A stretch of 64,000 nucleotides of DNA, from contig NZ_CACVAF010000002.1 in the NCBI RefSeq assembly GCF_902726565.1, positions 372,001 through 436,000 on the forward strand, given 5' to 3'. Below, one piece after another: positions 21,869 through 33,456 of this stretch (positions within the stretch are counted from its first letter, which is position 1; each line of letters starts with the position of its first letter). Both the position numbers and the translations under genes were made by a program. The notes beneath the pieces were generated by a model. The model was not told the origin of the DNA and ran no database searches. It was given only the letters and a program-made list of their open reading frames with translations. The DNA comes from Yersinia vastinensis. Lineage in GTDB: Bacteria > Pseudomonadota > Gammaproteobacteria > Enterobacterales > Enterobacteriaceae.

Positions 21869-22827
21869 AGCACGTCCAGTTGGTCTGCGGTCACTAGCGG
21901 CAAGCGGCTCTCAGGCCATTGGCGTATTAACTGCGCTTGCATCAAATCCAGCGTATCCAGCCCCGGAAGGGTGGTTGGTGTCAACCAATGCGCCAATCGC
22001 GCCAATTGCGTCAACCCCAGACTGGATTCGATACTGGAGCTGATCACTGCCACCAGCCCCGCCTGATGCGCTTGCTGCACCAATTGCTGGCAACGTGCAA
22101 TACTGCCCACCAGCGTCGGCTTGATAACAATCGCCGCCACACCAGGCTCGGCTTCCACCTGAAAATCCGCCTCACGGACACTTTCGTCCCAAGCGATAGC
22201 AATCCCCGTATCACGGGCAAATTCGCGGGATTCGGCGCGGGTTTTACAGGGTTCTTCCAAGAAAGCAATACGTGAGCGCAGTTCAGGGTTCACATATTTG
22301 GCAAACCCATCGGCTTTCGCTCGGGTCCAACTGCGGTTAGCATCCAGTCGCAGAGTTAAGTCAGGCAAAGCTTCCAGCAGCACATTGACAATCATGCCAT
22401 CGCGCACCGCTTCATACAGCCCGACTTTCACCTTGGCAACTTTCTCACCGGGCAGTGCTTCTAGCACAGCGAACAGCTCGTCAGGGTCTCCCGTACAAAG
22501 TGGCGCTTTGTGGTAGTTTGCCGCCATTGGCAAGGATTGCTCAAGCTCTGCTTGCGCGCAACTGAGGCCAAAAGCCACGGATGGCAATGCACCAAGCAAA
22601 GGGGCCTCACCCGCCACCCAGTTTTGTAGCCAACAGGTGGCCTGTGCTTGCGCTTGCGCCAACGTTTCCTGACTGAACTCCGGTAAGGGGGCAATTTCGC
22701 CCCAACCTGTCTGTTCACCTTGCTGCAACTTCACCAATAACCCATCGCGGCTTTTCAACCGCTGATTGCGCAGTATCACCCCAGCGTCCATCGGGATGCT
22801 ATAGCGGTAAAGCGTGGCCGCGCGCAT
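21856..22827 (-). CDS. menC: o-Succinylbenzoate synthase MenC
   Basis: An enolase-superfamily dehydratase that converts SHCHC to o-succinylbenzoate. It has 323 residues (E. coli 320). Active-site residues are visible: K132 and K134 in AKVKVG, the metal ligands D162 (RLDANRSW), E191 (AFLEEP) and D214 (AWDESV), and K236 (VIKPT). The start codon overlaps the menB stop by one base (TAATG), a coupling junction. Confidence 0.96.
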   Translation of the reverse strand: MRAATLYRYSIPMDAGVILRNQRLKSRDGLLVKLQQGEQTGWGEIAPLPEFSQETLAQAQAQATCWLQNWVAGEAPLLGALPSVAFGLSCAQAELEQSLPMAANYHKAPLCTGDPDELFAVLEALPGEKVAKVKVGLYEAVRDGMIVNVLLEALPDLTLRLDANRSWTRAKADGFAKYVNPELRSRIAFLEEPCKTRAESREFARDTGIAIAWDESVREADFQVEAEPGVAAIVIKPTLVGSIARCQQLVQQAHQAGLVAVISSSIESSLGLTQLARLAHWLTPTTLPGLDTLDLMQAQLIRQWPESRLPLVTADQLDVLWHS

Positions 22828-23684
22828 TATGGATTACGCTTGAATTTGCTGAAGTCTGGTTGGCGTTTCTCATTAAATGCATTACGCCCCTCTTGGCCTT
22901 CATCGGTCATATAGAACAACATAGTGGCGTTACCCGCCAGCTCTTGCAGACCAGCCTGACCATCGCAGTCAGCATTCAATGCTGCTTTCAGACAACGCAG
23001 TGCCATTGGGCTGTTTTCCAGCATTTCACGACACCAGCGTACAGTTTCTTTTTCTAACTCAGCCAACGGGACCACGGTATTAACCAGCCCCATATCCAGC
23101 GCCTGCTTGGCATCATATTGACGGCACAGGAACCAGATTTCGCGCGCTTTTTTCTGGCCGACGATACGAGCCATATACGCCGCTCCCCAACCGCCGTCGA
23201 ATGAGCCGACTTTGGGACCTGTTTGGCCGAAAATAGCGTTATCTGCGGCAATGGTCAGGTCACACATCATATGCAATACATGCCCACCGCCAATAGAATA
23301 ACCGGCTACCATTGCAACAACGGGTTTCGGACAGGTACGGATCTGACGCTGGAAATCCAACACATTCAAGTGATGAACACCGCTGTTATCTTGATAACCG
23401 CCGTAGTCACCACGGACTTTCTGATCACCGCCAGAACAGAAGGCTTTCTCACCCTCACCGGTCAGAATGATCACCCCGATACTGTCATCATAGCGGGCAT
23501 CTGCCAGCGCTTGGATCATCTCTTTCACCGTTAACGGGCGAAATGCATTACGCACTTGAGGACGGTTAATGGTTATTTTAGCGATCCCATCGCTGGATTT
23601 GTGATAACGAATATCTTCAAACCCGGCGGAGCATTCATGCCACTCGATGGCGGCGTACAGTTGTTCTTCGCTCGGATACAGCAT
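22827..23684 (-). CDS. menB: 1,4-Dihydroxy-2-naphthoyl-CoA synthase MenB
   Basis: A crotonase-family enzyme that cyclises o-succinylbenzoyl-CoA. The frame runs up to 23864, but the extension has no homology. The ATG at 23684 gives 285 residues beginning [10 protein letters not shown], equal in length to E. coli MenB, and has AAAGGA about 9 bases upstream. An ATG at 23693 is the close alternative. Recognisable blocks are [37 protein letters not shown] and [14 protein letters not shown], which form the oxyanion hole and the flexible loop. Confidence 0.96.
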   Translation of the reverse strand: MLYPSEEQLYAAIEWHECSAGFEDIRYHKSSDGIAKITINRPQVRNAFRPLTVKEMIQALADARYDDSIGVIILTGEGEKAFCSGGDQKVRGDYGGYQDNSGVHHLNVLDFQRQIRTCPKPVVAMVAGYSIGGGHVLHMMCDLTIAADNAIFGQTGPKVGSFDGGWGAAYMARIVGQKKAREIWFLCRQYDAKQALDMGLVNTVVPLAELEKETVRWCREMLENSPMALRCLKAALNADCDGQAGLQELAGNATMLFYMTDEGQEGRNAFNEKRQPDFSKFKRNP

Positions 23685-23697
23685 AGTTAGCATTCCT

Positions 23698-24504
23698 TTA
23701 TCGGGAGAGGGACAAAAATGAAGACTGTGACAAAAATGAAAGTACCTGCGCCGCAAAAGCGCCGGGATTTGCCCGATGCGCATTATGCCCAGCGCGGGCC
23801 AGTGTACGTAATGGCAACTGATATTGATGTGCCAACTGCTGGAATTTTTGGTCGCGCGAGCCACACAGATAAGTGTAGGGAACGCTGAGCCGTTGCAAGG
23901 CCGGTAACAACCAAGGTTGATGCCCTAGTGAGGTTGCCTCCAACATGTCTGCCACTGCAGGTCCCTGATTGGCCGCACGCAGTGACACCAATTGCGTCCG
24001 CTGTTGTGAATCTAAATCAGCAAAAACATCCTGTTGATACCAATCGGCCAAGACTTGTGGCAAAGGTTCGTGACGAAAACGCTGCGCCCATTGTCTATCG
24101 TGCTGCAAGCGCTGCGCTCGTAGTTCATCACTTTCCAACCCGAGGTTTCCGCCTTCTACCAGTAGCCCCAGCAACCCTTGATGGTGACCATTGCAGGCGT
24201 GGTACATCGCAATTCTGCCGCCTAAAGAGTAGCCTGCCAGCCAATATTCGCGAATACCATAAGCCTGCAATGTTTCGGCTAGCTGCTGGCTGATATCAGC
24301 AAAACCGCGAGTCTTCACGGCAGTTGATTTACCGTGCCCCGGCAAATCGACAAGCAGTGAGGGATAATCGCCGCACAATTCAGCGACGGGTAGCCAATCT
24401 TCACCACTGCCCAGTAAACCATGCAGCCACACTAACCATGGTCCACTATGTTGCCGCGTAGACGAATCAGGGTGTGGATCGAGCTTACGGCAAGCCAACG
24501 TCAT
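23698..24504 (-). CDS. menH: SHCHC synthase MenH
   Basis: An alpha/beta-hydrolase-fold lyase that removes pyruvate from SEPHCHC to give SHCHC. It has 268 residues (E. coli 252). The catalytic triad is visible: S93 in the nucleophile elbow GYSLGGR, D218 in CGSRDQKF, and H240 in RAGHNAH. The start overlaps the menD stop by 4 bp, so it is translationally coupled. It follows the E. coli operon order F-D-H-B-C-E. Confidence 0.94.
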   Translation of the reverse strand: MTLACRKLDPHPDSSTRQHSGPWLVWLHGLLGSGEDWLPVAELCGDYPSLLVDLPGHGKSTAVKTRGFADISQQLAETLQAYGIREYWLAGYSLGGRIAMYHACNGHHQGLLGLLVEGGNLGLESDELRAQRLQHDRQWAQRFRHEPLPQVLADWYQQDVFADLDSQQRTQLVSLRAANQGPAVADMLEATSLGHQPWLLPALQRLSVPYTYLCGSRDQKFQQLAHQYQLPLRTLARAGHNAHRANPGAFAAQVLSFLSQSSFLSLSR

Positions 24505-26174
24505 AATTGGGCCACCTGTTGCACCAGTTGTTGCAACGTTTCGGCACCCTGACTTGGCGGCACGACGATTTCAATCAGTGTCACACCACCGCGCAGCCAA
24601 CATTGCTCTACCTGCTGCTGAAGCATCAACATGCTCTCCGGCCGGGCATAACCCAAGCCAAACATGGCGGCGGCATGTTCAAAATTCACATTCTGCGGCA
24701 TACAGTAAAAACGCTGGCGATCAGCTTCAGGAGTCGGAAGCAGGGAGAAAATCTGCCCGCCATTATTATTGACCACCAGCAGCACCATTGGCGCTGAACT
24801 TTGGCGTAACAACGCCAGCGCATTGAGATCGTATAAAGCCGATAAATCCCCGACAATCGCCAGTGTCGGTTTGGCCGTTGCGCGCTGAACACCCGCGGCG
24901 GTCGATAGCAAACCATCAATGCCACTGGCTCCCCGATTACTGTAAACCGGATACCCCACCGGCAATTGCCCCAAAGCATCAATCAAGCGGACAATTAAGC
25001 TGTTACCCACAAAAAGCTGACCGTTTTCTGGTAAAAGTTCAGCCAGTAGATGCGCCACTGCCGCTTCACTAAACTGGTCATTCAGCGCTTTTGCTACATA
25101 GGCATGGGCATTTTTCGACAACAGAATAAGTTCCGCAGCCCACGGGGTTCGGCGCTGTGCAGGATGCTGTTCCAACCACTTATTCACTGGCGAAATAATT
25201 CTACGCCCACGATGGTTAGCTGGATCAAGGCGGCCCGGTAAGGTGTCCACCAGCCAATACTCCTGCGGCTGACACTGTTCTTGCCATTGCAGCAGGCGCT
25301 TGCCCGTTAAGCTGCTACCAAATTGTAGAACTATCTGCGCCTGCGCAAGCACGCGTTGCGCTCCCGGATGCCCCAGCCACAGGTCAGCACAAGGCAACGG
25401 TTGGCCCGTTTGCGAAAGTACATCACCAATCAATGGCCAACCCAACAGTTCAGCCCATTCAGCAACTTGCCGCCCTTCTTCAGCGGTCATACGCCCGGCA
25501 ATGACAACACCACGTTTTTGCCGCCATGAAAACCAGTCAGCTTGTTCTATTTGCGGCAAATTGCGCGATTGACGCAGCCACGGATGGCAATCCTGCCACC
25601 AGTCACCTAACGCGCCAGACCAGTCAGCATAGTGTTGGTCGTCACCGCCATAGAGCGGTTCCGCAAATGGGCAGTTAATATGTAGGCCACCATGATGCAA
25701 TTGCGCCATGGCGCTATCGAGCGTCGATACCAGCCAACGGGCCGGAATATCCGGTGTGGGTCGAGGCAGATTCAGTGTGACCTGAGGATGGCTGGCAAAC
25801 AGCCCTTGTTGGCGAATCGCTTGGTTGGCACCGCAATCAATCAACTCTGGTGGGCGATCGGCGGTCAGTAATACTAGGCGCTCCCCTGTCAGCCCGGCCT
25901 CAATTAAGGCGGGATAGAGGTTGGCAGCAGCAGTACCTGATGTAACTATCACAGCAACGGGTTCGTTGGCGGCTTTCGCCAACCCCAACGCCAGATGTCC
26001 CAAACCGCGCTCGTCAAAATGGGTATGGCACACCAAGGATGAATTCGCGGCAGCCGCCAAGGTTAACGGTGTCGAACGGGAGCCTGGCGCAATACAAATA
26101 TGACGTACACCGTGGCGCGTCAACGCCTCCAGTAGTAATGCCGCCCAACGACGGTTAAAAACGCTTGTCGACAT
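24501..26174 (-). CDS. menD: SEPHCHC synthase MenD
   Basis: A thiamine-diphosphate enzyme that joins 2-oxoglutarate to isochorismate, the first committed menaquinone step. It has 557 residues (E. coli 556). The N-terminal pyrimidine-binding domain has [12 protein letters not shown]. The C-terminal ThDP/Mg motif runs from [11 protein letters not shown] to [10 protein letters not shown]. It is separated from menF by 218 bp, a longer gap than elsewhere in the operon, which could hold a secondary promoter. Confidence 0.96.
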   Translation of the reverse strand: MSTSVFNRRWAALLLEALTRHGVRHICIAPGSRSTPLTLAAAANSSLVCHTHFDERGLGHLALGLAKAANEPVAVIVTSGTAAANLYPALIEAGLTGERLVLLTADRPPELIDCGANQAIRQQGLFASHPQVTLNLPRPTPDIPARWLVSTLDSAMAQLHHGGLHINCPFAEPLYGGDDQHYADWSGALGDWWQDCHPWLRQSRNLPQIEQADWFSWRQKRGVVIAGRMTAEEGRQVAEWAELLGWPLIGDVLSQTGQPLPCADLWLGHPGAQRVLAQAQIVLQFGSSLTGKRLLQWQEQCQPQEYWLVDTLPGRLDPANHRGRRIISPVNKWLEQHPAQRRTPWAAELILLSKNAHAYVAKALNDQFSEAAVAHLLAELLPENGQLFVGNSLIVRLIDALGQLPVGYPVYSNRGASGIDGLLSTAAGVQRATAKPTLAIVGDLSALYDLNALALLRQSSAPMVLLVVNNNGGQIFSLLPTPEADRQRFYCMPQNVNFEHAAAMFGLGYARPESMLMLQQQVEQCWLRGGVTLIEIVVPPSQGAETLQQLVQQVAQL

Positions 26175-26392
26175 GATTCGCCCAAAAGTCAGTTAACAGA
26201 CACTGCGATCCCGATAATCGGCATGAAAAACAAACATTGCCCTTTGAAATAGCCCGGAGTGACTGATTAATGGTTAAAATTTTACCGACCTATACCACAC
26301 ATGTGGTTTAGTTTTGCCGAGTTTAACAGTTTACACCTGCGGCATGGGGGTCACAATCCGCCCACATAACAAGTGCGGTTAATTACCGTATT

Positions 26393-27766
26393 TTATTCAT
26401 CATTATCGCGTGATTGATTAACCAGCAACGTGCGTAATCCAGCGGATTTATTGTTAATTTCTTGCCACTCTTGCTCTGGGTCAGAACCCGCCACGATACC
26501 GGCTCCGGCATACAGATGCAGCCATTGCTCCTCCACCCATGCCGAACGCAGGGTGACGCTGAACTCACTCTGCTTGAGTGAAAGATAGCCGGCCGACCCC
26601 GCATACCAGCCACGGGAAAAGGGTTCGTTTTCGGCAATAAACTGCCGAGCGATATTCCGTGGTAACCCCGCCACCGCCGCGGTGGGTTGCAATCGTTGCA
26701 AGCAATCGGTATCACTGGCCTGATTAAGCTGCGCATGAATGCGGCGGCGCAAATGCTGTACTTTGCGTAATCGAATAATCTCTGGTGGCATCACATCCAC
26801 CGCTTCAACCCCACCTTGTAGACGCTGACAAATATCATCGACTACCAGTAAATTTTCGCGCTGATTTTTTTCATCACTCATCAGCCAATGAGCTAATTCA
26901 GTAGCTTGGCCAGTATCTTCATCATTTGACACCGTCCCCGCCAAGGCTTCGGTTTCCAAATGGCAAAGTTGGCGCAGATATAAGCGCTCCGGGCTGGAGC
27001 CTAAAAATGCCCGTGATGCATCAAAGCGCAACAGATAATGAAAACAGTGGTGATTAACCTGACGGCTGGCGGCCATAAAAGCCGTACAGGAGAGCGGTTT
27101 GTCCAGCCGCAAGCGAGTCGCCCGCGCCAGAACCACTTTTTCCATTTTTTGTTGCTCAATACTGCCCAGAGCTTGCTGAATCAAGCGGCTCCATTGCGGG
27201 TATTCCGGCATATGGCTGGCCTGTTCAACCACGGTATCCAGTGCGGGGAGCGGTTTAGCGGCAAGTAGTTGGTCAATAAAGGTGATAGCACGCAAGGCAT
27301 CTTGCTGTAGGGAGGAATCACTGACCAGGTTAAGGGTCAAATGCGTGTTATTGCCGCGGCGCAATATTTCAATACGCGGTAAAAACAGAAAGCTGGTTTG
27401 TGTGCCTTGAGCTTCAGAATGAAGGCTATCAGCACCAGAGGCAGCAAGAGTGACTGGCTCAAATGCATTCAAACCCCAGACTCGCAGCCCGATGGTAGCA
27501 CTGTGCTGTTGAATAAACTGATCAGCGGATTGCACATCATTAAACTGCCGGGTTTGGCCACAGACAGCAGCCTCTTCATGGCCTTCACGGTGGTGCCAAT
27601 AAAATTGAGGGAAATGGCACTGAGCAGCTAACCACTCCAATAATTGGTTTCCCACTTGTCCCGGCGCGGGCAAGATAATTTGCCGAATACCGGCCTGGTC
27701 AGGGAAACCGGCACGCAACTTTTGCCGTAATTCACCTAACAAACCAGAAAGTTGCTTCACGACCAC
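26393..27766 (-). CDS. menF: Isochorismate synthase MenF
   Basis: It isomerises chorismate to isochorismate for menaquinone synthesis (chorismate-utilising/ADCS fold). It has 457 residues, longer than the 431 of E. coli; the excess is at both ends. Signature segments are [34 protein letters not shown] and [12 protein letters not shown], and near the C-terminus [12 protein letters not shown] and [16 protein letters not shown] (metal and substrate site). It is the first gene of the men operon. Confidence 0.95.
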   Translation of the reverse strand: MVVKQLSGLLGELRQKLRAGFPDQAGIRQIILPAPGQVGNQLLEWLAAQCHFPQFYWHHREGHEEAAVCGQTRQFNDVQSADQFIQQHSATIGLRVWGLNAFEPVTLAASGADSLHSEAQGTQTSFLFLPRIEILRRGNNTHLTLNLVSDSSLQQDALRAITFIDQLLAAKPLPALDTVVEQASHMPEYPQWSRLIQQALGSIEQQKMEKVVLARATRLRLDKPLSCTAFMAASRQVNHHCFHYLLRFDASRAFLGSSPERLYLRQLCHLETEALAGTVSNDEDTGQATELAHWLMSDEKNQRENLLVVDDICQRLQGGVEAVDVMPPEIIRLRKVQHLRRRIHAQLNQASDTDCLQRLQPTAAVAGLPRNIARQFIAENEPFSRGWYAGSAGYLSLKQSEFSVTLRSAWVEEQWLHLYAGAGIVAGSDPEQEWQEINNKSAGLRTLLVNQSRDNDE

Positions 27767-27962
27767 CTCGGCAAATCAACAGAAAGAGTGGGATTATACG
27801 GGCCATGAATAATAAAAAAAGTCAGATTGAAAAGTTATTGTTCGTTATCACACTAATATTTGATATCGGCACAAATCTTTACCTCTTAATGGGGGCTAAG
27901 GGCAGGAGTACACCTACCCTTAGCATGGGATAGTGGTGAGCGAAATACACAGAGAAAACACT

Positions 27963-28271
27963 CTAGCGGCGGGCGAGCAATAGCCCTATAACCAACCCTA
28001 CTGTGGCGCCGATTCCCACACTGCACCACGGTTTTTCGCGGACATAATCGTCGGTACAGCACGCCAGCGCTTTTGCCCGTTTGATATAGCATTCACTGCG
28101 GCCACTCAAACGGTATTGAACCTCCTTTAAGGCTTTCTCCGCCCGCGCTTTGATTTCCTGATAACTTTCATCGGCAGCATCACCCGAGGCCCGCAGCACC
28201 TCTTCCAATGTATCCGTCAACATGGTCAAATCATCATCCAGTGAAGTTTGCTGTTCTCTATCTCGGTTCAT
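27963..28271 (-). CDS. elaB: ElaB, tail-anchored ribosome-associated membrane protein
   Basis: A small protein of the YqjD/ElaB/YgaM (DUF883) family, which in E. coli sits in the inner membrane by a C-terminal segment and is linked to stationary-phase ribosome binding and stress tolerance. The ATG at 28271 follows GGAGAACG and gives 102 residues (E. coli 101). It has an acidic amphipathic helical N-terminus, then DDYVREKPW and the membrane segment ending GLVIGLLLARR, the family hallmark. It carries three cysteines (residues 65, 75 and 76) in ECYIKRAKALACC. Confidence 0.92.
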   Translation of the reverse strand: MNRDREQQTSLDDDLTMLTDTLEEVLRASGDAADESYQEIKARAEKALKEVQYRLSGRSECYIKRAKALACCTDDYVREKPWCSVGIGATVGLVIGLLLARR

Positions 28272-28413
28272 ATGCGTTCTCCATGATTGAAAAAAGAGCA
28301 TCCTATAAGGATAGTCTATCTGGGGAGGGACGAGGATGAGTTCGGATTGATGATGAGTTTGTGGGCACCTCCGTCGCCACTAATCTCATGTCGACTGAAC
28401 CAAATCACCCAAA

Positions 28414-30231
28414 TCAACCATAAACACTACACGCCCCCTGCTCTGCCCCGGTAAATTGCTCTCGCAACGCACCAAATAATTCTCGCCCAGATCCAGCATG
28501 GAAAGCCGAGATATCTGGCCGTTCCACAGGGCGGCTGGCCAATTCGGTTTCATCGACTAACAATGAAAGTTCACCGCTAACACCATCCACCCGAACCCGA
28601 TCGCCGTTGCGGATTTTTGCCAGTAAACCACCGCAATAAGCTTCTGGCGTCACATGAATTGCCGAGGGGACTTTGCCTGATGCACCAGATAAACGGCCAT
28701 CGGTGACCAGCGCCACTTTAAAACCGCGATCCAATAATACGCCCAGTGGCGGCATCAACTTATGTAACTCCGGCATTCCAATGGCTCGTGGCCCTTGATA
28801 ACGTACGACCACCACACAGTCGCGGTTCAACTCACCAGATTCAAATGCTGGCCCGACGTCGTGCTGGTTTTCAAATACCACCGCAGGCCCTTCGATAATT
28901 TGATGCGCATGAGGCACTGCTGACGTTTTCATCACCGCACGCCCCAAATTGCCACTTAATACTTTGGTCCCCCCATGTGGCGAGAAAGGTTGAGCCAAAT
29001 GGGCAATAACCTGATCATCCAGTGACCGCACAGGCCCGCTGCGCCATTGCAGCTCCCCCTTTGCCAGATAGGGTTCTTGGGTGTAACGCTGTAAACCAAA
29101 CCCAGCCACCGTATGGACATCTTCGTGCAGCAAACCACCTTGCAGTAGCTCTCTTACCAGCAATGCCACTCCCCCCGCAGCCTGAAAATAGTTAATATCT
29201 GCCGGGCCATTCGGGTAAATGCGACATAGCTGCGGGGTCACTTCTGACAGTTCGGAAAAGTCATCCCAATTAATGATAATGCCTGCCATGCGCGCCATCG
29301 CCACCAGATGCATGGTGTGATTGGTCGAGCCACCAGTGGCCAGCAGTGCCACGATGCCATTCACTACCACTTTTTCATCCACTAACTGGCCAACTGGTAG
29401 ATAGTTGCCGCTAATTTGTGTCAAACGCGTGACCTGACGCGCCGCCGCCGCGGTCAAAGCATCACGCAGTGGCGTATTAGGCTGAATAAATGAAGAACCG
29501 GGTAAGTGCAGCCCCATCACTTCCATTACCATCTGATTCGAGTTGGCGGTGCCATAAAATGTGCAAGTGCCAGCGCTGTGATAAGAGGCGGCTTCCGCTT
29601 CCAACAATGCATGTCTGTCAACTTTACCCTCGGCATACAGTTGGCGTACCCGCACTTTCTCTTTATTAGATAAACCACTGCTCATTGGCCCCGCAGGAAC
29701 AAAAACCGCCGGTAAATGGCCAAATGACAAAGCAGCCATCAGTAACCCCGGCACAATTTTGTCACATACCCCAAGATACAAAGCCCCATCGAACATGTTG
29801 TGAGACAGGCCAATTGCCGCAGACATGGCAATGACATCACGGCTCATCAGTGACAGCTCCATGCCATCTTGCCCTTGTGTCACTCCGTCACACATAGCGG
29901 GAACTCCCCCCGCAACCTGCCCGACCGCACCGACATCATGCAGTGCCTCTTTCAATTGTTGTGGGTAATGCTCATAAGGCTGATGGGCGGACAGCATATC
30001 GTTATAGGAAGTAATAATGGCAATATCGCTACGTACCATATTTTTCAATGCGGTTTTATCATCAGGTTGGCAGGCAGCAAAACCATGAGCCAAATTGCCA
30101 CAGGCCAGTTGCGAACGGTGAACGGTATTCCCCTTTGCTGCACTAATGCGTTGCAAATAGGCCGTGCGAGTCGCCGCAGAACGCGCAGTAATACGCTGCG
30201 TGACGCGGATGAGAGTCGGGTTCATCGCCAT
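28414..30231 (-). CDS. edd: 6-Phosphogluconate dehydratase Edd
   Basis: An iron-sulfur dehydratase of the IlvD/Edd family that converts 6-phosphogluconate to KDPG in the Entner-Doudoroff pathway. It has 605 residues (E. coli Edd 603). Edd-type signatures are [59 protein letters not shown] and the C-terminal [17 protein letters not shown]. IlvD is less likely given the length and the N-terminal sequence. It is the distal gene of a sugar-acid operon; eda, the usual partner, is absent from the window. This gene drains 6-phosphogluconate made by the gluconokinase encoded at 35791. Confidence 0.9.
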   Translation of the reverse strand: MAMNPTLIRVTQRITARSAATRTAYLQRISAAKGNTVHRSQLACGNLAHGFAACQPDDKTALKNMVRSDIAIITSYNDMLSAHQPYEHYPQQLKEALHDVGAVGQVAGGVPAMCDGVTQGQDGMELSLMSRDVIAMSAAIGLSHNMFDGALYLGVCDKIVPGLLMAALSFGHLPAVFVPAGPMSSGLSNKEKVRVRQLYAEGKVDRHALLEAEAASYHSAGTCTFYGTANSNQMVMEVMGLHLPGSSFIQPNTPLRDALTAAAARQVTRLTQISGNYLPVGQLVDEKVVVNGIVALLATGGSTNHTMHLVAMARMAGIIINWDDFSELSEVTPQLCRIYPNGPADINYFQAAGGVALLVRELLQGGLLHEDVHTVAGFGLQRYTQEPYLAKGELQWRSGPVRSLDDQVIAHLAQPFSPHGGTKVLSGNLGRAVMKTSAVPHAHQIIEGPAVVFENQHDVGPAFESGELNRDCVVVVRYQGPRAIGMPELHKLMPPLGVLLDRGFKVALVTDGRLSGASGKVPSAIHVTPEAYCGGLLAKIRNGDRVRVDGVSGELSLLVDETELASRPVERPDISAFHAGSGRELFGALREQFTGAEQGACSVYG

Positions 30232-30234
30232 TCC

Positions 30235-30741
30235 TTATTCACTCAAGGGAGCCAAAAGTTCAATACTGCCCGCAGGGAGGCCGATAAAATCCGCCAATAC
30301 CAGCAACAGCAAATTGTGATCATCCAGATGTGGCGCGCCGGAAACATTAACGCTGCCGATAATACCGGCCTGTCTAACCTGTAGTGGGTATCCACCACCT
30401 AACGCGGCGTAATCTCGCAAACTGACACCATAACGCGCTTCCAGCGAGGTCTGGCGCTGTTGCAGCATTAACCCGGCGGCATAAGAACTGATACCCAGTA
30501 ACTCCACCATATGGCGTTTGCGCCGTAGCCAGTCACTGTTTTCAGCAGTGGTGCCTGGCATGGCGTAACTGAATAATGTTTGCCCGTTCACGGTGATATT
30601 GATAGCCAGAGCCACACCTTGCCGTTCGGCCTGCTGCTTGATTTTTTCACCTAACTGCCAAGCTGTTTCATGATTAAAATGCGTCAACTGCAAAAGCTGT
30701 TGGTGCTGTTGGCAGTGGGTGAGTTGCTGCTGTAAGTTCAT
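30235..30741 (-). CDS. UPF0303 (YBR137W-like) family protein
   Basis: A protein of 168 residues in the UPF0303 family, related to the GlcG/HbpS (haem-degrading domain) fold. Visible family features are an N-terminal helix, the strand [28 protein letters not shown], and the glycine-rich segment [22 protein letters not shown]. Biochemical function is not known. It lies 3 bases before edd and 59 bases after the MFS gene, so it is part of the operon. That suggests a helper role in sugar-acid metabolism, which is inference. Confidence 0.75.
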   Translation of the reverse strand: MNLQQQLTHCQQHQQLLQLTHFNHETAWQLGEKIKQQAERQGVALAINITVNGQTLFSYAMPGTTAENSDWLRRKRHMVELLGISSYAAGLMLQQRQTSLEARYGVSLRDYAALGGGYPLQVRQAGIIGSVNVSGAPHLDDHNLLLLVLADFIGLPAGSIELLAPLSE

Positions 30742-30800
30742 GAGATTCTCCGGTGATGAGCGGCGGCTGGGTTATCTCCCATCGATACCGCCTATCTGGC

Positions 30801-32117
30801 TTAAGCGCGTTTGGCTTTGGCTAAGTTTTTGTCAGCCATTCCTGTTCCCTTGGTGGTGACTTCAACGTCACACTCTTTTGGCAAGGTAAGCGTAATCAGC
30901 CCGGCAATAATCAAGGAGCCAGCTAACATGCAAACTGCCGCACTTTGGCCGTAGAAGAAAATCATCACCCCCACCAAATACGGGCCGCAGAATCCGCCCA
31001 GATTACCTAACCCGTTAATCACACCACGCGCGCCCCCCGCCACTTCGGGTACCGCAATGCGCCCCGGAATTGACCAGAATGGACTCGTTGCTGCTTTAAG
31101 GAAGAAACCACACACCACTAACGCCAAATACGAGACCAGTACGTTGTGACGGAAAATCACCGATGTCACCAGACCCGCGGCAAAACAAAACAGGGAAATC
31201 ATAATCAACAGACGGCGTTTCCCGGTTTTATCCGACAACGCAGAGATGACGTAAATACCGGCGGTAGTCGCAATAAAAGGCAAAATCGCCAGAACACCCA
31301 CGGAGGCCATATTGCCGCCAGTCAGATTCTTTAAAATAGTGGGTAACCACAAGGTGTAGCCATAATCCCCTGTCTGATAAAAAAAGTTTAGTGCGACCAA
31401 CTTCATCAAACCTCTATTGAGGAAAACAGCTTTGAGTGGGGCGTTAGTTACTGGCGTATCCAGCATCCGTTCAGCACGCTCCCGCGCCAGCTCTGTGACC
31501 AAATAATCACGTTCTTTGGCGGACAACCATTTGGCCTCTTCTGGCCGGTCACTGATAACAAACCACCACATCACCAGCACCACGGCTGATAGTGACCCTT
31601 CCAAAAAGAACAACCAACGCCAATCGAGTGCATTAATGATAAAGCCAGATAGCGGAGCGGTGAACATGCCTCCTATCGGGGCAAACATCATCACGAAAGC
31701 ATTCGCGCGACCAATCTCACGTTCTGGGAACCAGTTACTGACCATGGTCAATACCACCGGCAACATGCCGCCCTCAGAAACCCCCAGAACAAAGCGCAGG
31801 AATAACAATTGATAATGGTTAGTGACAAAACCCGTCAGAATCGATACAACTGCCCAGACAGCAAGAGAATAAGCAATGAATTTTCTGCCACTACCATGAA
31901 CGGCAATACGGCCGCCGGGTACTTGTAAAAATAAATAACCAATAAAGAAAATACCGCCCGCTAAACCGGCCATTTGGCTGGTAATAGCCAGATCGCTTTC
32001 CATACCGCCCGGTAGGGCAAAACTAATATTGACCCGGTCCATAAAAGAAATAATACAAGCAATCATTATTGGAACAATAACGCGGAACCAACGGGCATTA
32101 GGGATCTTGCTGTCCAT
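30801..32117 (-). CDS. MFS anion:cation symporter, likely sugar-acid permease
   Basis: A 12-segment major-facilitator transporter of the anion:cation symporter family, which takes up organic anions such as glucarate, hexuronates or 2-ketogluconate with protons. It has 438 residues. Motifs: NISFALPGM around the first loop, the conserved GRIAVHGSGRK loop after TM2, and the long loop NWFPEREIGRANAFV. A charged cytoplasmic loop (about residues 190-225) separates the two halves. Gene context points to keto-gluconate or gluconate; sequence alone cannot fix the substrate. Confidence 0.82.
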   Translation of the reverse strand: MDSKIPNARWFRVIVPIMIACIISFMDRVNISFALPGGMESDLAITSQMAGLAGGIFFIGYLFLQVPGGRIAVHGSGRKFIAYSLAVWAVVSILTGFVTNHYQLLFLRFVLGVSEGGMLPVVLTMVSNWFPEREIGRANAFVMMFAPIGGMFTAPLSGFIINALDWRWLFFLEGSLSAVVLVMWWFVISDRPEEAKWLSAKERDYLVTELARERAERMLDTPVTNAPLKAVFLNRGLMKLVALNFFYQTGDYGYTLWLPTILKNLTGGNMASVGVLAILPFIATTAGIYVISALSDKTGKRRLLIMISLFCFAAGLVTSVIFRHNVLVSYLALVVCGFFLKAATSPFWSIPGRIAVPEVAGGARGVINGLGNLGGFCGPYLVGVMIFFYGQSAAVCMLAGSLIIAGLITLTLPKECDVEVTTKGTGMADKNLAKAKRA

Positions 32118-32256
32118 ATATATACGCCTTATGATAATAGCAAAGTATTACCCTGCACCAAGAATAAAGGTGCAAGGTAGGGCGAAAGCAAATAAGGATA
32201 TTTGCTGCTGTTAATTAAATTTCACGCAATATTTTTTATTATGATGACTATTTAAT

Positions 32257-33210
32257 TTATTTATAAACGATGGCCGTTGGCGCTTTTTCACCCGAGAAGT
32301 GAGCAAGAATATTAGAGAAGACAATATCACTCATTTGAATTCGGGTTTCTGTCGTGGCGCTGGCAATATGCGGCAGTAACACAACGTTATCCATTTCAAT
32401 TAAGGCCTGAGGCACATTAGGTTCATCTGCAAAGACATCCAAACCAGCACCACCAATTTCTTGCTGTTGCAATGCATGAATTAAATCATCCTGATTAACC
32501 ATACTGCCGCGAGCAATATTGATCAGCAGCGCATGATTTGGCATCACAGCAAAAGTGGTTTTATTCACCAGACCGGCGCTGTCTTTCCCGCCTGAAATAG
32601 CAACGACCAGAATATCGCTTTGCTGGGCAAGACTCATTAAGTCTGGCACATATTGGTAGGGCAAACTCTCGATGTGCACCGTGTCGGTATAAGCAATTTG
32701 CATATCGAAACCCACGGCACGGCGGGCAATCGCTTGGCCTATGCGCCCCATCCCGAAGATCCCCAAACGCTTGCCGGTCACTTTAGAGGAGAGTGGTAGG
32801 CTGCTGTGTGGCCACTGCCCGGCACGCAGGAATTTATCGGCCTGACATAAACGGCGAGAGGTGGCAATAATCAGTCCTAGCGCAGTGTCAGCCACATCGT
32901 CAGTCAGTACACCCGGCGTTGTGGTCACAATGATATTGCGCTCACGCGTCATATCCAGATCCACTGCGTCCGTGCCCACACCGAATATTGAGATAATCTG
33001 TACTTCGGGTAATAACGCCAGCACTTCGTTGGTTACACCGATATCACCGCGGGTCACAATGCCTTTGATATTCTTGCCCTGCTCTGCCAGAAATTCAGTG
33101 GGATCAGTCATCTGGAAAAGTTTATGAACCGTAAAATTTTGTTCCAGCTTCTGCGTTAAATAGTCCATTACTGGAGCGATGATCAATACGGCTTGTTTGC
33201 TGTTTTTCAT
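32257..33210 (-). CDS. D-isomer 2-hydroxyacid dehydrogenase, candidate 2-ketogluconate reductase
   Basis: An NAD(P)-dependent oxidoreductase of the D-2-hydroxyacid dehydrogenase family, 317 residues. The dinucleotide-binding GMGRIG is at 153-158. The catalytic residues are R234 (INIARGS), E263 (FADEPNVP) and H281 (LLPHIASAT). Family members include glyoxylate/hydroxypyruvate reductases and 2-ketogluconate reductase. First in an operon with an anion symporter and edd, and beside gluconokinase, it most plausibly reduces 2-ketogluconate to gluconate. Specificity is inferred from context. Confidence 0.8.
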   Translation of the reverse strand: MKNSKQAVLIIAPVMDYLTQKLEQNFTVHKLFQMTDPTEFLAEQGKNIKGIVTRGDIGVTNEVLALLPEVQIISIFGVGTDAVDLDMTRERNIIVTTTPGVLTDDVADTALGLIIATSRRLCQADKFLRAGQWPHSSLPLSSKVTGKRLGIFGMGRIGQAIARRAVGFDMQIAYTDTVHIESLPYQYVPDLMSLAQQSDILVVAISGGKDSAGLVNKTTFAVMPNHALLINIARGSMVNQDDLIHALQQQEIGGAGLDVFADEPNVPQALIEMDNVVLLPHIASATTETRIQMSDIVFSNILAHFSGEKAPTAIVYK

Positions 33211-33324
33211 TACGAGTACCTGATTATGTCAATAAATCAAAAACCAGAATGGCGACAGGTAATCATCGGATGATTGAGCCATTCAGCGAATATCGTTATG
33301 AGACCTGTTTTCAATGTTTTATTT

Positions 33325-33340
33325 TGTGATGTGGGTCACT
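33325..33340. promoter_or_regulatory. CRP-like site upstream of the dehydrogenase operon
   Basis: TGTGATGTGGGTCACT matches TGTGA-N6-TCACA with one mismatch. It is centred 122 bases upstream of the dehydrogenase start and adjoins the strongest operator at 33361. Confidence 0.65.
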
Positions 33341-33360
33341 GTAAATCATGTTAAGAAAAC

Positions 33361-33376
33361 ATGTTACCGGTAACGT
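33361..33376. promoter_or_regulatory. GntR/IdnR-type operator 1
   Basis: ATGTTACCGGTAACGT is a near-perfect palindrome of the form bound by E. coli GntR and IdnR. It lies 151 bases upstream of the dehydrogenase start codon and 21 bases from a CRP-like site. Confidence 0.75.
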
Positions 33377-33456
33377 GATCGACTTATCATTGCCAAAGCT
33401 GAATTGTTTCAGCTAATCAAATACGCGTTAATAAGTCATGTAATGCCTTAACCAAA

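Noticed and set aside
23685-23864. N-terminal extension of menB to 23864
   Set aside because: No homology, it overlaps the menH 3' end, and the ATG at 23684 has a ribosome-binding site and gives the family length.
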